Both the position numbers and the translations under genes were made by a program. From contig NZ_JACHJU010000006.1 of assembly GCF_014203795.1 (NCBI RefSeq), positions 186,001 through 250,000 on the forward strand: a stretch of 64,000 nt of DNA. The letters are read 5' to 3'. The DNA is from Streptosporangium album (lineage in GTDB: Bacteria; Actinomycetota; Actinomycetes; Streptosporangiales; Streptosporangiaceae). Numbering within the stretch: position 1 is the stretch's first letter; each line of letters opens with the position of its first letter. The notes beneath the pieces are model-generated. The model was not told the DNA's origin, searched no databases, and was given only the letters and a program-made list of their open reading frames with translations. Below are positions 17,822 through 26,223 of this stretch, in pieces.

Positions 17822-18799
17822 ATGTTGACCGTCCAGGAGCCCTCGCCGTCCGCCACGGCCTCCACCGGAGAGTGCTCGATCGTCACGCGGGGGCTGACCA
17901 AGCGCTTCCGGGGCGGCCAGGTGGCCGTGAACGATCTCGACCTGGCCGTGCCGAGGGGCTCGGTCTTCGGCTTCCTCGGCCCGAACGGCTCGGGCAAGAC
18001 CACGACCATCCGCATGCTCCTCGGTCTGGCCGCGCCGACCTCGGGCACCTGGGAGCTGCTCGGCACGCCCATGCCGGGCGGGATGGGCACCGTACTGCCA
18101 CGGGTGGGCGCGCTGGTCGAGGGGCCGGCGTTCTACCCCTACCTGTCGGGGGAGGCGAACCTGCGCCGCTACGACGCCGCCGATCCGGCGGCCGACCCGC
18201 GCACCGCCGCGGCGAGGATCGGGCTCGCCCTGGAGCGGGTCGGGCTGGCCGCCGCGGCCCGCAAACGCTACCGGGCCTACTCGCTGGGCATGCGCCAGAG
18301 GCTGGCCATCGCCGGGGCACTGCTCGGGCCGAGGGAGCTGCTCGTCCTCGACGAGCCGACCAACGGCCTCGACCCGCAGGGCACCCGTGAGGTGCGGGGG
18401 CTGGTCAAGGAGATCGCCGCGGAGGGGACGACCGTGTTCGTCTCCTCCCACCTGCTGGCCGAGGTGGAGCACATGTGCTCCCACATCGCCGTCATGCGCG
18501 CCGGGCGGCTGGTCGCCCAGGGCCCCATCGCCGGGCTCCGGGCCGGTGAGGCGGTGCGGATCCGGGTGGAGACCCCGGACATCGCCGAGGCGGCGGCCGT
18601 ATTCGCCGCGCTCGGACTGGCGCAGGTCCGCGCCGGCGACGGGGAGGTCAGCGCCGAGCTGGGCACCGACGCTCCGGAGCGGATCTGCGCGGTACTGGTG
18701 GACGGCGGGGTGGCCGTGCGCGGCCTGGCCGTGCAGCGGCCGAGCCTTGAGGACGTGTTCGTGGGCCTTACCGGGGAGGGTTTCGATGTCGACGGTTAG
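17822..18799 (+). CDS. ABC transporter ATP-binding protein (ABC-2 exporter)
   Basis: This 325-residue ATPase has Walker A (GPNGSGKTTT), a Q-loop region (LPRVGALVEGPAFYPYLS), the signature YSLGMRQRLAIAGALLG, Walker B (LLVLDEPTNGLDP) and the switch His (VSSHLLAEVEHM). A C-terminal regulatory tail is typical of drug or bacitracin-type exporters. AGGAG precedes the ATG. The downstream permease gene starts 14 bp before this gene ends, so the two are coupled. Together with the LolA-like gene it forms the output of the adjacent two-component system (inferred). Confidence 0.93.
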   Translation: MLTVQEPSPSATASTGECSIVTRGLTKRFRGGQVAVNDLDLAVPRGSVFGFLGPNGSGKTTTIRMLLGLAAPTSGTWELLGTPMPGGMGTVLPRVGALVEGPAFYPYLSGEANLRRYDAADPAADPRTAAARIGLALERVGLAAAARKRYRAYSLGMRQRLAIAGALLGPRELLVLDEPTNGLDPQGTREVRGLVKEIAAEGTTVFVSSHLLAEVEHMCSHIAVMRAGRLVAQGPIAGLRAGEAVRIRVETPDIAEAAAVFAALGLAQVRAGDGEVSAELGTDAPERICAVLVDGGVAVRGLAVQRPSLEDVFVGLTGEGFDVDG

Positions 18800-19793
18800 C
18801 GGGGAAGAGGTCATGCCGGCCGATGTGGGGACGCCGCCGGTCCGTAAGGGCATGGAAGCGGCAGTCCGTGAAGGAGCGGAAGCGGCACCGGTCCGTGAAG
18901 GCACGGCGCAGGCCGTCGCCGGGCCGGTTCCGGGCGGGACGCCGGTCTCCCCGCCGCGCGCGATGGGCGCGCCCCGGGCGTGGCTGCGGCTGCTGGGCTC
19001 GGAGCTGGGACTGATCTTCCGGCGGCCGAGGAACATCTCCATGCTCGGCGTGCTCGCCCTGGTCCCGCTGCTGATCGGTGTCGCGCTGCGGGCGTTCGGC
19101 GGAGGAGACGCGGGCGACGGGGGGCCCGCGATCTTCGGACAGGTCACCGGGAACGGGCTGTTCCTCACCTTCGCCGCTCTCTCGGTCCTGGTGCAGCTGT
19201 TGCTGCCGGTCGCCGTCGTGGTGGTCGCCGGAGACGGGATCGCCGGAGAGGCCGGCATCGGCACGCTGCGCTACCTGCTGGCCGCCCCGGCCGGCCGGGG
19301 CCGGCTGCTGGGCGTCAAGTACGCGGGCGCCGTCGTCTTCTCCCTCGCGGCCGTGACCCTGGTGGCGCTGTCCGCGCTGCTCGTCGGCGTGCTGCTGTTC
19401 CCGGCCGGTCCGATCACCCTGCTGTCCGGGACGACGATCCCCCTGCTCGACGGCATCCTGCGGATCGGCGTCGTCGTGCTGTACGTCTCGGCGGGCATGG
19501 CGGCACTGGCCGCCGTCGCCCTGGCACTGTCGACGCTGACCGAGGTGGCCGTCGGCGCCATCGCCTCGGCCGTGGTGCTCGTGATCGTCGCCCAGGTGCT
19601 CGGCGTCATCCCGCAGCTCGCCGGGCTCCAGCCGTACCTGCTGACCCACTGGTGGAACGGATTCGACGGGGTGCTGCGCGATCCGGTGGCCACCGGCGAG
19701 ATGGGCCAGGGCCTGCTGGTCTTCGCCGCCTACATCGCCGTCTTCGGCTCGATCGCCTGGGCCCGCTTCACCAGCAAGGACATCACCTGCTGA
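18786..19793 (+). CDS. ABC-2 type transporter permease
   Basis: This 335-residue permease has a non-membrane N-terminal stretch of about 60 residues rich in Ala/Val/Pro/Glu, an amphipathic region with the LGLIFRRPRN motif, and about six hydrophobic helices, ending WARFTSKDITC. The gene overlaps the ATPase gene by 14 bp. The long charged N-terminal extension is unusual for the family and contains a short degenerate repeat of VRKGMEAAVREGAEAAPVRE type. The substrate is unknown; export of a membrane-active compound is the usual role for this architecture next to a sensor kinase. Confidence 0.88.
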   Translation: MSTVSGEEVMPADVGTPPVRKGMEAAVREGAEAAPVREGTAQAVAGPVPGGTPVSPPRAMGAPRAWLRLLGSELGLIFRRPRNISMLGVLALVPLLIGVALRAFGGGDAGDGGPAIFGQVTGNGLFLTFAALSVLVQLLLPVAVVVVAGDGIAGEAGIGTLRYLLAAPAGRGRLLGVKYAGAVVFSLAAVTLVALSALLVGVLLFPAGPITLLSGTTIPLLDGILRIGVVVLYVSAGMAALAAVALALSTLTEVAVGAIASAVVLVIVAQVLGVIPQLAGLQPYLLTHWWNGFDGVLRDPVATGEMGQGLLVFAAYIAVFGSIAWARFTSKDITC

Positions 19794-19844
19794 CATGCGA
19801 GCAGACGGCAAGGGGCTTGACTCCCCTCGCCGGCTCGCAGCGAG

Positions 19845-19883
19845 GAAAGCCCCCGGACAGGCGTTACGCCGTCGGGGGCTTTC
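19845..19883. terminator. hairpin terminator after ABC exporter
   Basis: GAAAGCCCCCG (19845-19855) pairs with CGGGGGCTTTC (19873-19883). The AAA/TTT flanks give it function in both directions. It abuts the broken end of the LRR remnant on the minus strand. Confidence 0.85.
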
Positions 19884-19886
19884 TGC

Positions 19887-20183
19887 CTGCCGGAGGCTGA
19901 GAGTCTCCAATGCGGTGAGCCCGGCGAGCGGTGTGAGGTCGGTGACGGCCGCGCAGCCGTCCAGCTCGAGTTCGGTACGCCCTTCATCGGCGAAGGCAGG
20001 GGCGAGAAGGTGCTCGGCGAAGCCGTCCGGGTCAGGGGCCTCCCACCAGAGCTTGAGCAGCTTGTCGGTGGACGGCTCGGCGATCTCGGCGAACTCGGCG
20101 GCCAGTGCGAGGGCATCGCCCCGGCCGTCGAGGACGAGCTCCCGGACGGATTTCCAAGCGCGCTCGGGGGACGCGGAAGACCC
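19887..20183 (-). pseudogene. leucine-rich-repeat protein remnant, no start codon
   Basis: On the minus strand an open frame with strong actinomycete codon bias reads ERAWKSVRELVLDG, AEPSTDKLLKLWWEAPDPDG and ends in LRR-type repeats (TELELDGCAAVTDLTPLAG, then LTALETLSLRQ). A TGA closes the frame upstream at 20184-20186 and no start codon or ribosome-binding site is present. The frame then runs into the exporter terminator. The repeat pattern identifies an LRR domain, but the full protein cannot be named. It is a fragment left by deletion on both sides. Confidence 0.6.
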
Positions 20184-20310
20184 TCACCGAAGCCCTCACC
20201 CGTATCGCCGCAGCCTGCTGAGAGGCCTCGAATACGGGCGTGCGAAGAGCGCCTCACCGTTCATTCCAGGCCGGCCGTACGCCGGGCGTTTCACGGTCGG
20301 CGTCCTGGCG

Positions 20311-20359
20311 GCGGGCCGGGGGATGGATCGGACCGGAGTCCGGTCGGTCCCCGGCCCGC
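20311..20359 (-). terminator. hairpin terminator after ycnI
   Basis: GCGGGCCGGGG (20311-20321) pairs with CCCCGGCCCGC (20349-20359). The 27-base loop contains an inner CCGGA/TCCGG stem. It lies 20 bases past the ycnI stop. Confidence 0.7.
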
Positions 20360-20378
20360 CTGGCGGGATGGGGAACGG

Positions 20379-21137
20379 TCAGGAGGTACGGCTGCCGCGG
20401 CGCATGCCCAGTACGCCGACCACGATGCCGATGAGGCCGACCAGCAGGCCGGCGCCGCCGAGCAGGCGGGCCGTGCCGTCGGAGGAGTCCGCGCCGGCGG
20501 TGGCCGAGACCGGGGCCACCGACGGCGCGGCGGCGGTGGCCGGAGCCGCCGGAGCCGCCGGGGCGGTGGAGGCCGTGCCGTGGCCGTCGCCGCCGGCGGC
20601 AGCGGGCGTGAGCTTCAGGACCGGGGCCGGGTGCTTGGGCTCGGAGCCGTCGGCGTTGGGCTCATCGGCCCATTTGACGACCTCGCCGCCGGTGTAGGTC
20701 TGGGTCACGGGGAAGAGGAGGTGGTCGGTGTCCTTGGGCAGCGCGCCCATCGACACCTCGAACTCCTGGAACTGGCCGGGACCGATCTTGCCGCCCGACC
20801 AGGTGACCTTCGTGACGGCCTCGGTGATCTCTCCGTACTCGGTGGTCACCGGCTTGGGCAGTTTGCCCTCGGTGACCTTGACCTCCCAGCCGGGCACCGG
20901 CTTGACCGAGACGAACGGCAGCGGGTGGTCGGTGGGGAAGGTCACCTCGATCTTGCTGGTCGAGGCGGTGTCACGCTCGTTCGGGACGCGGAAGGCGGCC
21001 TTGGTGAAACCGCCCTGTTCGGCGCTGCCGGGATTGATGCTCACGTGGGCGAGTGCGGGCAGCGCCAGGCCGAGGGTGAGGGCGGTGACACCGGCGGCCA
21101 CGGCCGCGGCACGGCGGCAGGCAGAGGAAAACGACAT
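20379..21137 (-). CDS. ycnI: YcnI-family copper-binding protein
   Basis: This 252-residue protein has a Sec signal peptide ending ...LPALAHVSINPG, so that after cleavage the mature protein begins with the His of the YcnI (DUF1775) domain, the residue used for copper binding in this family. The domain continues through KAAFRVPNERDTASTSKIEVTFP and the conserved Trp-containing VTWSGGKIGPGQFQEFEVSMG. An Ala/Pro/Thr-rich linker, one C-terminal membrane helix and a positive tail (MRRGSRTS) anchor it to the membrane. GGAG precedes the ATG. A copper role is supported by family knowledge; no other copper genes are intact nearby except a possible membrane partner upstream. Confidence 0.9.
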   Translation of the reverse strand: MSFSSACRRAAAVAAGVTALTLGLALPALAHVSINPGSAEQGGFTKAAFRVPNERDTASTSKIEVTFPTDHPLPFVSVKPVPGWEVKVTEGKLPKPVTTEYGEITEAVTKVTWSGGKIGPGQFQEFEVSMGALPKDTDHLLFPVTQTYTGGEVVKWADEPNADGSEPKHPAPVLKLTPAAAGGDGHGTASTAPAAPAAPATAAAPSVAPVSATAGADSSDGTARLLGGAGLLVGLIGIVVGVLGMRRGSRTS

Positions 21138-21289
21138 GGGGATTCTCCACTTGGAAACCTCGGGGCTTCGGACGTCGAGCACGCCGGGACGCCGGGCACA
21201 TCGGAATGCCGCATACGCCGGGGCGCACGGGTGACGACGTTGAGCACGTCGGGATGTCGGGGACGTGCGGGTGACGGGGTGAGAGCGGG

Positions 21290-21844
21290 TCAGGCGGCGG
21301 GAAGTGGAGGACCGCGCCGGCTGACGGTGTGACGGAGGACGCCCCGCGTCGGGACGGGCACGACGGCGGGGAAGGCCACCCGGGGGAGGGCGGCGGGCGT
21401 CGTGGGGAGGAAGAGCAGGAGGAGCACCGCGCCGAGGCGCCGTCCCGCCGCGCGGAGCAGCGTCCACAGGGCCGCCTCGCCGCGTGCCAGCCACCAGCCG
21501 GTGATCAGCGTGGCGGTGAGGTGCGCGACCAGCATGCCCAGGCCCTCGCCCAGCCCCTGGCCGTGCGGGTGCGCGGTCAGGGAGGTCCCCGAGGGGTCGC
21601 CGTAGGCGAACAGCTCGTGGAGGAACAGCTGCATGGCGGCCAGGCCCACGCTGATCGTCGTGGTGGACCGCTCGCGCCCGGCGAGCAGTGCGGCCAGGGC
21701 CGTGACCGCCGTGGTTCCGGCGACCATCGCCCACGGCGCGGGTCCCGACCCGCCCGCGGCCAGGTGGCCGAGGGCGGCGAGCATCACGCAGACAGCCGAG
21801 AAGGCGGCCGCGCGCGTCAACCGTAGGGGGAGCCTGGCATGCAT
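21290..21844 (-). CDS. small membrane protein upstream of ycnI
   Basis: This protein of about 184 residues has four to five hydrophobic helices and ends in a basic tail. Histidines are grouped between the second and third helices (FLHELFAYG, then TAHPHGQG) and before the fourth (VAHLTATL), which could bind metal. It is on the same strand as ycnI, 152 bp upstream, so a joint role in copper handling is plausible but not shown. The ATG at 21844 is chosen because the hydrophobic part follows directly; ATGs at 21874 and 21913 would add a polar extension. I do not recognise the family. Confidence 0.6.
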   Translation of the reverse strand: MHARLPLRLTRAAAFSAVCVMLAALGHLAAGGSGPAPWAMVAGTTAVTALAALLAGRERSTTTISVGLAAMQLFLHELFAYGDPSGTSLTAHPHGQGLGEGLGMLVAHLTATLITGWWLARGEAALWTLLRAAGRRLGAVLLLLFLPTTPAALPRVAFPAVVPVPTRGVLRHTVSRRGPPLPAA

Positions 21845-22007
21845 GGTGGGCCATATGTTCTCACGTGCCCGCATCGCCTGCCATTTCGAGGTATCGACCG
21901 CACGGTGCTCCATCCATTCCCGGGCGCCTGCAACGTCTGCCGTTTTATGTCATTTGTCGCTATGGTTGCCGCGACCGCGACAAGCGCTCCAGGCCTAGGT
22001 GGTGGTG

Positions 22008-22460
22008 ATGCGGCACTTCTTCGGGCTGCTCGTCGGACTGGTCATGACGGCTGTCCTGCTGGTCGGCGGGGGCTGGGCGGTACAGAAGGCCGGGGTGGGC
22101 GTGACCACGCTCCCGGTCGAGAGCGGTCCGGCGACGTGGACCGTGCTGGGCGTCATGGCCGGGATCGGCCTGTTCTTCGGCCTGGTGGCCGCCGGCCGGG
22201 TATCCCCGGTGGCCGCCTTCATCCCGTCGATGGTCCTGCTCTCCTGGAACGTGGTCTACGCCCTCGACGCCAAGCGGGCCGCCGGCATGCTCTCCGACCT
22301 CGTCTCCTTCCACGAGGGGCTCGGACCGGCGGGCCAGGGGATGGCCCTGCTGCTCGCCAACGGCGTCTACGCCCTCCTCGGTGTCGCGCTGTTCGTCCCC
22401 ATCCTCATGCCCTCCCGCTGGTCCGGCCGGGCACGGCACGAGGACGACGACTACGAATAG
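22008..22460 (+). CDS. four-helix membrane protein of unknown function
   Basis: This 150-residue protein has four predicted membrane helices (about residues 3-25, 43-62, 70-90 and 118-137) and an acidic tail (RHEDDDYE). AGGTGG lies just before the ATG; two in-frame GTGs slightly upstream are alternatives. It is divergent from the copper-related pair. The sequence resembles small actinobacterial hypothetical membrane proteins and contains no catalytic motif. It stands immediately upstream of the decayed region. Confidence 0.72.
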   Translation: MRHFFGLLVGLVMTAVLLVGGGWAVQKAGVGVTTLPVESGPATWTVLGVMAGIGLFFGLVAAGRVSPVAAFIPSMVLLSWNVVYALDAKRAAGMLSDLVSFHEGLGPAGQGMALLLANGVYALLGVALFVPILMPSRWSGRARHEDDDYE

Positions 22461-22559
22461 CCCCGCCCGCCGAGGGCGCCGGCGGGAGGGCCGTCGCGTG
22501 GTCCCCGGGCGGGCGGTGATCGCGCTGACGTCCAGTTCGCCGGTGCCGGGGGCGGTCCG

Positions 22560-23069
22560 GGAGCTGCGGCACTGGTACGGCCCGGCCAGACGGTTGTGAT
22601 CGATGTGGGGACCACCGCCGTCAACGTCGCGCGTGCCCTGCCACTGGACTTCTCCGGCACCGTGGCCACCTGCTCCCTGCTGGTCGCCGCGGAGCTCGCC
22701 GAGCGGTCCGGCGTCGAGGTCCTCGTCTGCGGAGGCAGGCTCCGCGGCGGAGACCTCGCCCTCTCGAACTCGATCGCCCAGGCGTTCTTCGCCGACCTGC
22801 ACGCGGATGTCGCCTTCCTCGGCTCCGGCGGGATCAACGCCGTGGCCGGACTGACCGACTACCACCTGGAGGAGGCGGCCGTGCGCAAGACGATCCTGCG
22901 GAACGCGGCCTGCTCGTACGCGCTCGCCGACTCCAGCAAGTTCGACCGGATCGCCCGTCACCGGGTCGCCGGTGTGGATGAACTCACCGGTGTCATCACC
23001 GAGGCACCACCGCCACCGAGCCTCTACCAGGCCATCACCCGTAAGGGCGGGGTGGTCGTCCTCCCCTGA
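22560..23069 (+). pseudogene. DeoR/GlpR-family regulator lacking its DNA-binding domain
   Basis: The frame encodes about 170 residues of the DeoR C-terminal sensor domain: LVRPGQTVVIDVGTTAVNVA (phosphate-sugar loop), VLVCGGRLRG, DVAFLGSGGI, EAAVRKTILRNA and LADSSKFDR. The N-terminal helix-turn-helix of about 75 residues and the linker HGGA segment are absent, and the frame upstream to 22461 contains no sensible start or homology. It is therefore a truncated gene. A DeoR regulator just before a GlpA-like oxidoreductase fits a former glycerol-3-phosphate or polyol locus. Confidence 0.75.
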
Positions 23070-23140
23070 GGGGTTCAGTGAGCCGGGCGACGCGGCAACG
23101 TCACCCGGCTCGAACCACCCACTGCTGCACCATCTGACAA

Positions 23141-23693
23141 TTGACCTGCTCCCTGCCCTGAGGGACGGGGATTCCCGTGCCGCCTACGCGGCAGCTCGCG
23201 GCACGCCGCGAGCTATGGAACGGGGTGCTTGACGCTTCACCGACCCGGGCAACCCCGAGTCTCCACGCCCTGAGACGACCGGCCCGGCCGCCTGTCCTCT
23301 GGCCTTGATGCATTTTGCGGCGTTCACGTCAGCGTGCTCGGTATACCCGCAGCTGGTGCAACGGAAGAGGGCTTGGCTCTCGCGACTCTTCGCGTCCACC
23401 TTCCCGCAGGCCGGAGCCGAGCACGTCTGGGACGTGTAGGCAGCAGGGACCTTACCGATGACGCTGCCGGTACAGCGCGCCTTGGACCGCAACGCGACTT
23501 CCAGCCCATACCAGCCCTTATCCAAGATCGCCTTATTGAGGCCAGACTTTTGAGCGACCCGCGAACCCGGCTCCTCGATCGTGCCGGACGCCGAGGCGGT
23601 CATGCCACGGACGCCCAGATCCTCCAAGACGATGTGCCCGTAGTCGCGGGTGAGCCGGTGCGCGCTCTGGGCGTTGAAGTCCGCCCGGCGCCA
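23141..23693 (-). mobile_element. IS200/IS605-family (TnpB-type) remnant with right end
   Basis: The minus strand carries the 3' part of a tnpB gene. After its stop comes a typical IS605-group right end: GGGAATCCCCGTCCC, then CAGGGCAGGGAGCAGGTCAA, with an imperfect hairpin, ending near 23141. No left end, tnpA gene or 5' part of tnpB is present, so the element is a dead remnant. The left junction at about 23693-23713 abuts the broken oxidoreductase gene. Confidence 0.75.
23184..23693 (-). pseudogene. tnpB: truncated TnpB (RNA-guided nuclease) C-terminal part
   Basis: About 170 residues remain of a protein that is normally about 370-450. Present are the RuvC-II glutamate region (HIVLEDLGVRGM), a zinc ribbon (TCSAPACGKV ... 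FRCTSCGYTE) and the RuvC-III aspartate (HADVNAAKCI). The RuvC-I aspartate and the whole guide-RNA-binding N-terminus are gone, so nuclease activity is not expected. Homology starts at RRADFNAQSAHRL and is fused upstream to unrelated antisense sequence of the oxidoreductase gene. Confidence 0.8.
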
Positions 23694-23712
23694 CCGAACC
23701 CGCCGCATGATC

Positions 23713-24942
23713 TCCCCCGCCTCACCGGCCACCACCCTGCGCCGGGCCGAGCCCTTCTTCGTAGACGAGGTGTACCGGCAGGTGCCCCACCTCGGAGAAG
23801 GGGCTCTGGGCGGTCTGACCGTCCCCGACGAGTCCATCATCTGTACCTGGACCACCAACCTCGCCCTGGCCACGGACGCCGTCCTACGCGGTGCGACGCT
23901 CCTGCTGGGCCGCTCGGTCGAGGCGGTCGAGGTCCACGGCGACTCCACCGTGCTGCGCACCTCCGCCGGCGAGGTGAACGCCCGCTGGGTCGTCAACGCG
24001 GCCGGACTCGGCGCCGACGTCATCGACCGGCTGTTCGGCTACGACCGTTTCACCGTCACCCCGCGACGCGGCGAGCTGCTGGTCTACGACAAGCTCGCCC
24101 GCCCGCTGGTCGACAGGATCGTCCTGCCCGTGCCCACCGCCCGCGGCAAGGGCGTCCTGATCAGCCCCACCATCTACGGCAACGTCATGCTCGGCCCCAC
24201 CGCGGAGGACCTCACCGACCGCACCGACACCGGGACCTCGGAGCGGGGCCTTGCGTTCCTCCTGGGCAAGGGGGAGAAACTGATGCCCGAGCTCCTGCGG
24301 GAGGAGGTCACGGCGACCTACGCCGGCCTCCGCGCGGCCAGCGACCACCCCGACTACCTCGTGGAAGCCGACGGGCGGCGACGTTACGTCCTGGCCGGCG
24401 GCATCCGCTCGACCGGTCTGACCTCGGGCATCGCCGTGGCCGAGCATGTCGCCGACCTCGCCCGCGACGCCGGCCTGGTGCTCGTGCCACGAGAGGACCT
24501 GCCCGAGCCGCCGCACATGCCCAACATCGGGGAGGCGTACCTCCGTCCCTACCGGGACGCCGCCAGGATCGCCGCCGACCCCGCCTACGGCACCGTGGTC
24601 TGCTTCTGCGAGCGGGTGACCGCCGGCGAGATCCGTGACACCTTCCGGTCGCCGATCCCGCCGGCAGGTCAGGTGCGCCTCGTCGCCGACGAGCCCTTCC
24701 GGTGGGTGTCGCCGGAGATCCTCCGCCCCGGCGATCCCGCTCCGGCCCGGCGCCGCCTGCTGCTGTGGAGCGACCGTTACATCCCGTTCCCGCGGATCGT
24801 CCTACGGCAGGACGGCAAGGTCGTCGGCCGCAGACGGCTGTGGTGGCCCGCCGCTCCCGGCCGGGTGTTCCGCATCCCGACGGGCATCCTCGCCGGGGTC
24901 GACCCCCAGGGCGGCACCGTGCACGTGGGCGTGGACGCCTGA
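23713..24942 (+). pseudogene. GlpA-like FAD oxidoreductase, N-terminus lost and C-terminus chimeric
   Basis: About 410 residues of a glycerol-3-phosphate dehydrogenase-like (DAO family) flavoprotein: VPDESIICTWTTNLALATDA, WVVNAAGLGADV, LISPTIYGNVMLGPTAED, VLAGGIRSTGLTSGIAVAEHV. The N-terminal FAD-binding GxGxxG and about 110 residues are missing at the IS remnant. The BFD-like [2Fe-2S] domain begins (VVCFCERVTAGEIRDTF) but stops after about 20 residues, lacking the second cysteine pair. It continues with an unrelated tail (LLLWSDRYIPFPRIVLRQDG ... AAPGRVFRIPTG) that looks like the C-terminus of another FAD oxidoreductase, so a second deletion fused two neighbours. Not expected to be functional. 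Confidence 0.72.
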
Positions 24943-24997
24943 CGCCCGGGAGTGCCCGCTCCGGCCGGGCCTGAACGGCACTCCCGGGCGTGCCCGC

Positions 24998-25565
24998 TCA
25001 GCCGGCATAGAGGCGGGCGACCACGTCCTCGATGGAGGTCTCGCCGGGGACCGTGGCGCGCAGCGCGTCCAGGGTGCCGTCGAAGGCCAGGGTGCCGTGG
25101 TCGGCGTTGAGACGGCGCAGGAACTCGCGCATGGCGGCCTTGCTGACCACGTCGAGGCCGATCGTGGGCTCGTCGAGGACCAGCACGGCGGGGGAGTGGA
25201 GGAGGGCGGCGGTGATCTCGCCGCGCATGCGCTGGCCGAGGCTGAGCCGACGGACCGGGGTGTTCATGAACTCGGCGAGGCCGAGCAGGCCGGTCAGGTC
25301 GTCCAGCCTGCGACGGAAGTCGTTTTGATCTACTTTGTAAAGGTGCCGGGTCGAGCCCGGCCACCCGGACGCTGCCCGAGGTGGGCGCGAGGATTCCGGT
25401 GAGCGTCTTGATCGTGGTGGACTTGCCCGCGCCGTTGGGGCCGAGGTGGCCGACGAACTCTCCGGCCGCGACGGTGAAGGACAGATCCCGTACGGCGTGC
25501 ACGGTCTTACGCGCGCGGCGGCGGCCCACGGTGAACGAGCGGCAGACCCGGTCGACTTCGATCAT
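24998..25565 (-). pseudogene. ABC transporter ATPase with two internal deletions and a frameshift
   Basis: The gene starts well: MIEVDRVCRSFTVGRRRARK, Walker A GPNGAGKSTTIKTLTG, then SVRVAGLDPA. About 60 codons, including the Q-loop region, are then missing and the frame changes near 25340. The second part has FRRRLDDL, the signature LSLGQRMRGEITAALL and Walker B VLVLDEPTIGLD. After LRRLNADHGT the segment with the switch histidine (family TTHD) is missing and the frame resumes at LAFDGTLDALRA. The family is the YhaQ/NatA-like type that pairs with DUF990 permeases, which is the upstream gene here. It is a clear pseudogene. Confidence 0.82.
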
Positions 25566-25569
25566 GCGG

Positions 25570-26145
25570 TCAACTCCCCGTCGAACGGTAGCGGCGGATG
25601 CCCGCCCGCCAGGCGAGCACGGCGAGGACGGCCAGGGCCAGGGCGGCGAGGGGGGCGGCGAAGCGCAGCCCGTACGGCAGGCCGAGGGGGCCGGGCCGGT
25701 CCAGCACGAACAGCCCGGGCTGCCAGTTCGCGAACGCCGGCGGGACGCCGAGCTGGGACAGGGCGATGCAGAGCACGATCAGGGCCTGGACGGTCTTGCC
25801 GAGACGGTGCACGCCGAAGCGGTCGGTGGCCACCTGGACGAACGCGCCGGCCGGGCGGATCAGCATGGTGCCGAAGGTGCCGGCCCTGATGTGCGGGCTG
25901 AGCCGGTCGACGTTGCCGAAGAGCATGTCGCTCAGCGCGAACGACAGGCTCGCGGTGCCGTACAGGAACATCACCTCGGCCAGGTCGAAACCGGCCGGCG
26001 ACCCGGTGTGCTGGAAGATCACCCAGATCGCCAGGACGTCCAGCGCGTTCACGGCGAGCGAGCCGGCGGCCATCATGGGTGTCTCCGGCGGCGGCAACGG
26101 GTTTATCTCTGACGGGTCGTGCCACAGGCGTGGTTTGGTCGACAT
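25570..26145 (-). pseudogene. ABC-2 permease (DUF990 type) with internal deletion
   Basis: The 191-codon frame is open, but the family is about 260 residues. Conserved parts are ALDVLAIWVIFQHTGSPAGF, EVMFLYGTASLSFALSDMLFGNVD, IRAGTFGTMLIRPAGAFVQV and the end WRAGIRRYRSTGS. The join at LSQLGVPPAF ... DRPGPLGLPYG skips roughly 60 residues with two helices, and the first helix is replaced by a polar leader. It lies directly before the broken ATPase gene, which starts 5 bases after its stop. A short functional permease cannot be excluded, but loss is more likely. Confidence 0.65.
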
Positions 26146-26223
26146 ATGGCCTCAATAGTGATAATGCAGGGACCTGCTGAATGGAAGGATGTTCTGCGGG
26201 AATCCTCTTTGGTGGAGGTCCGC

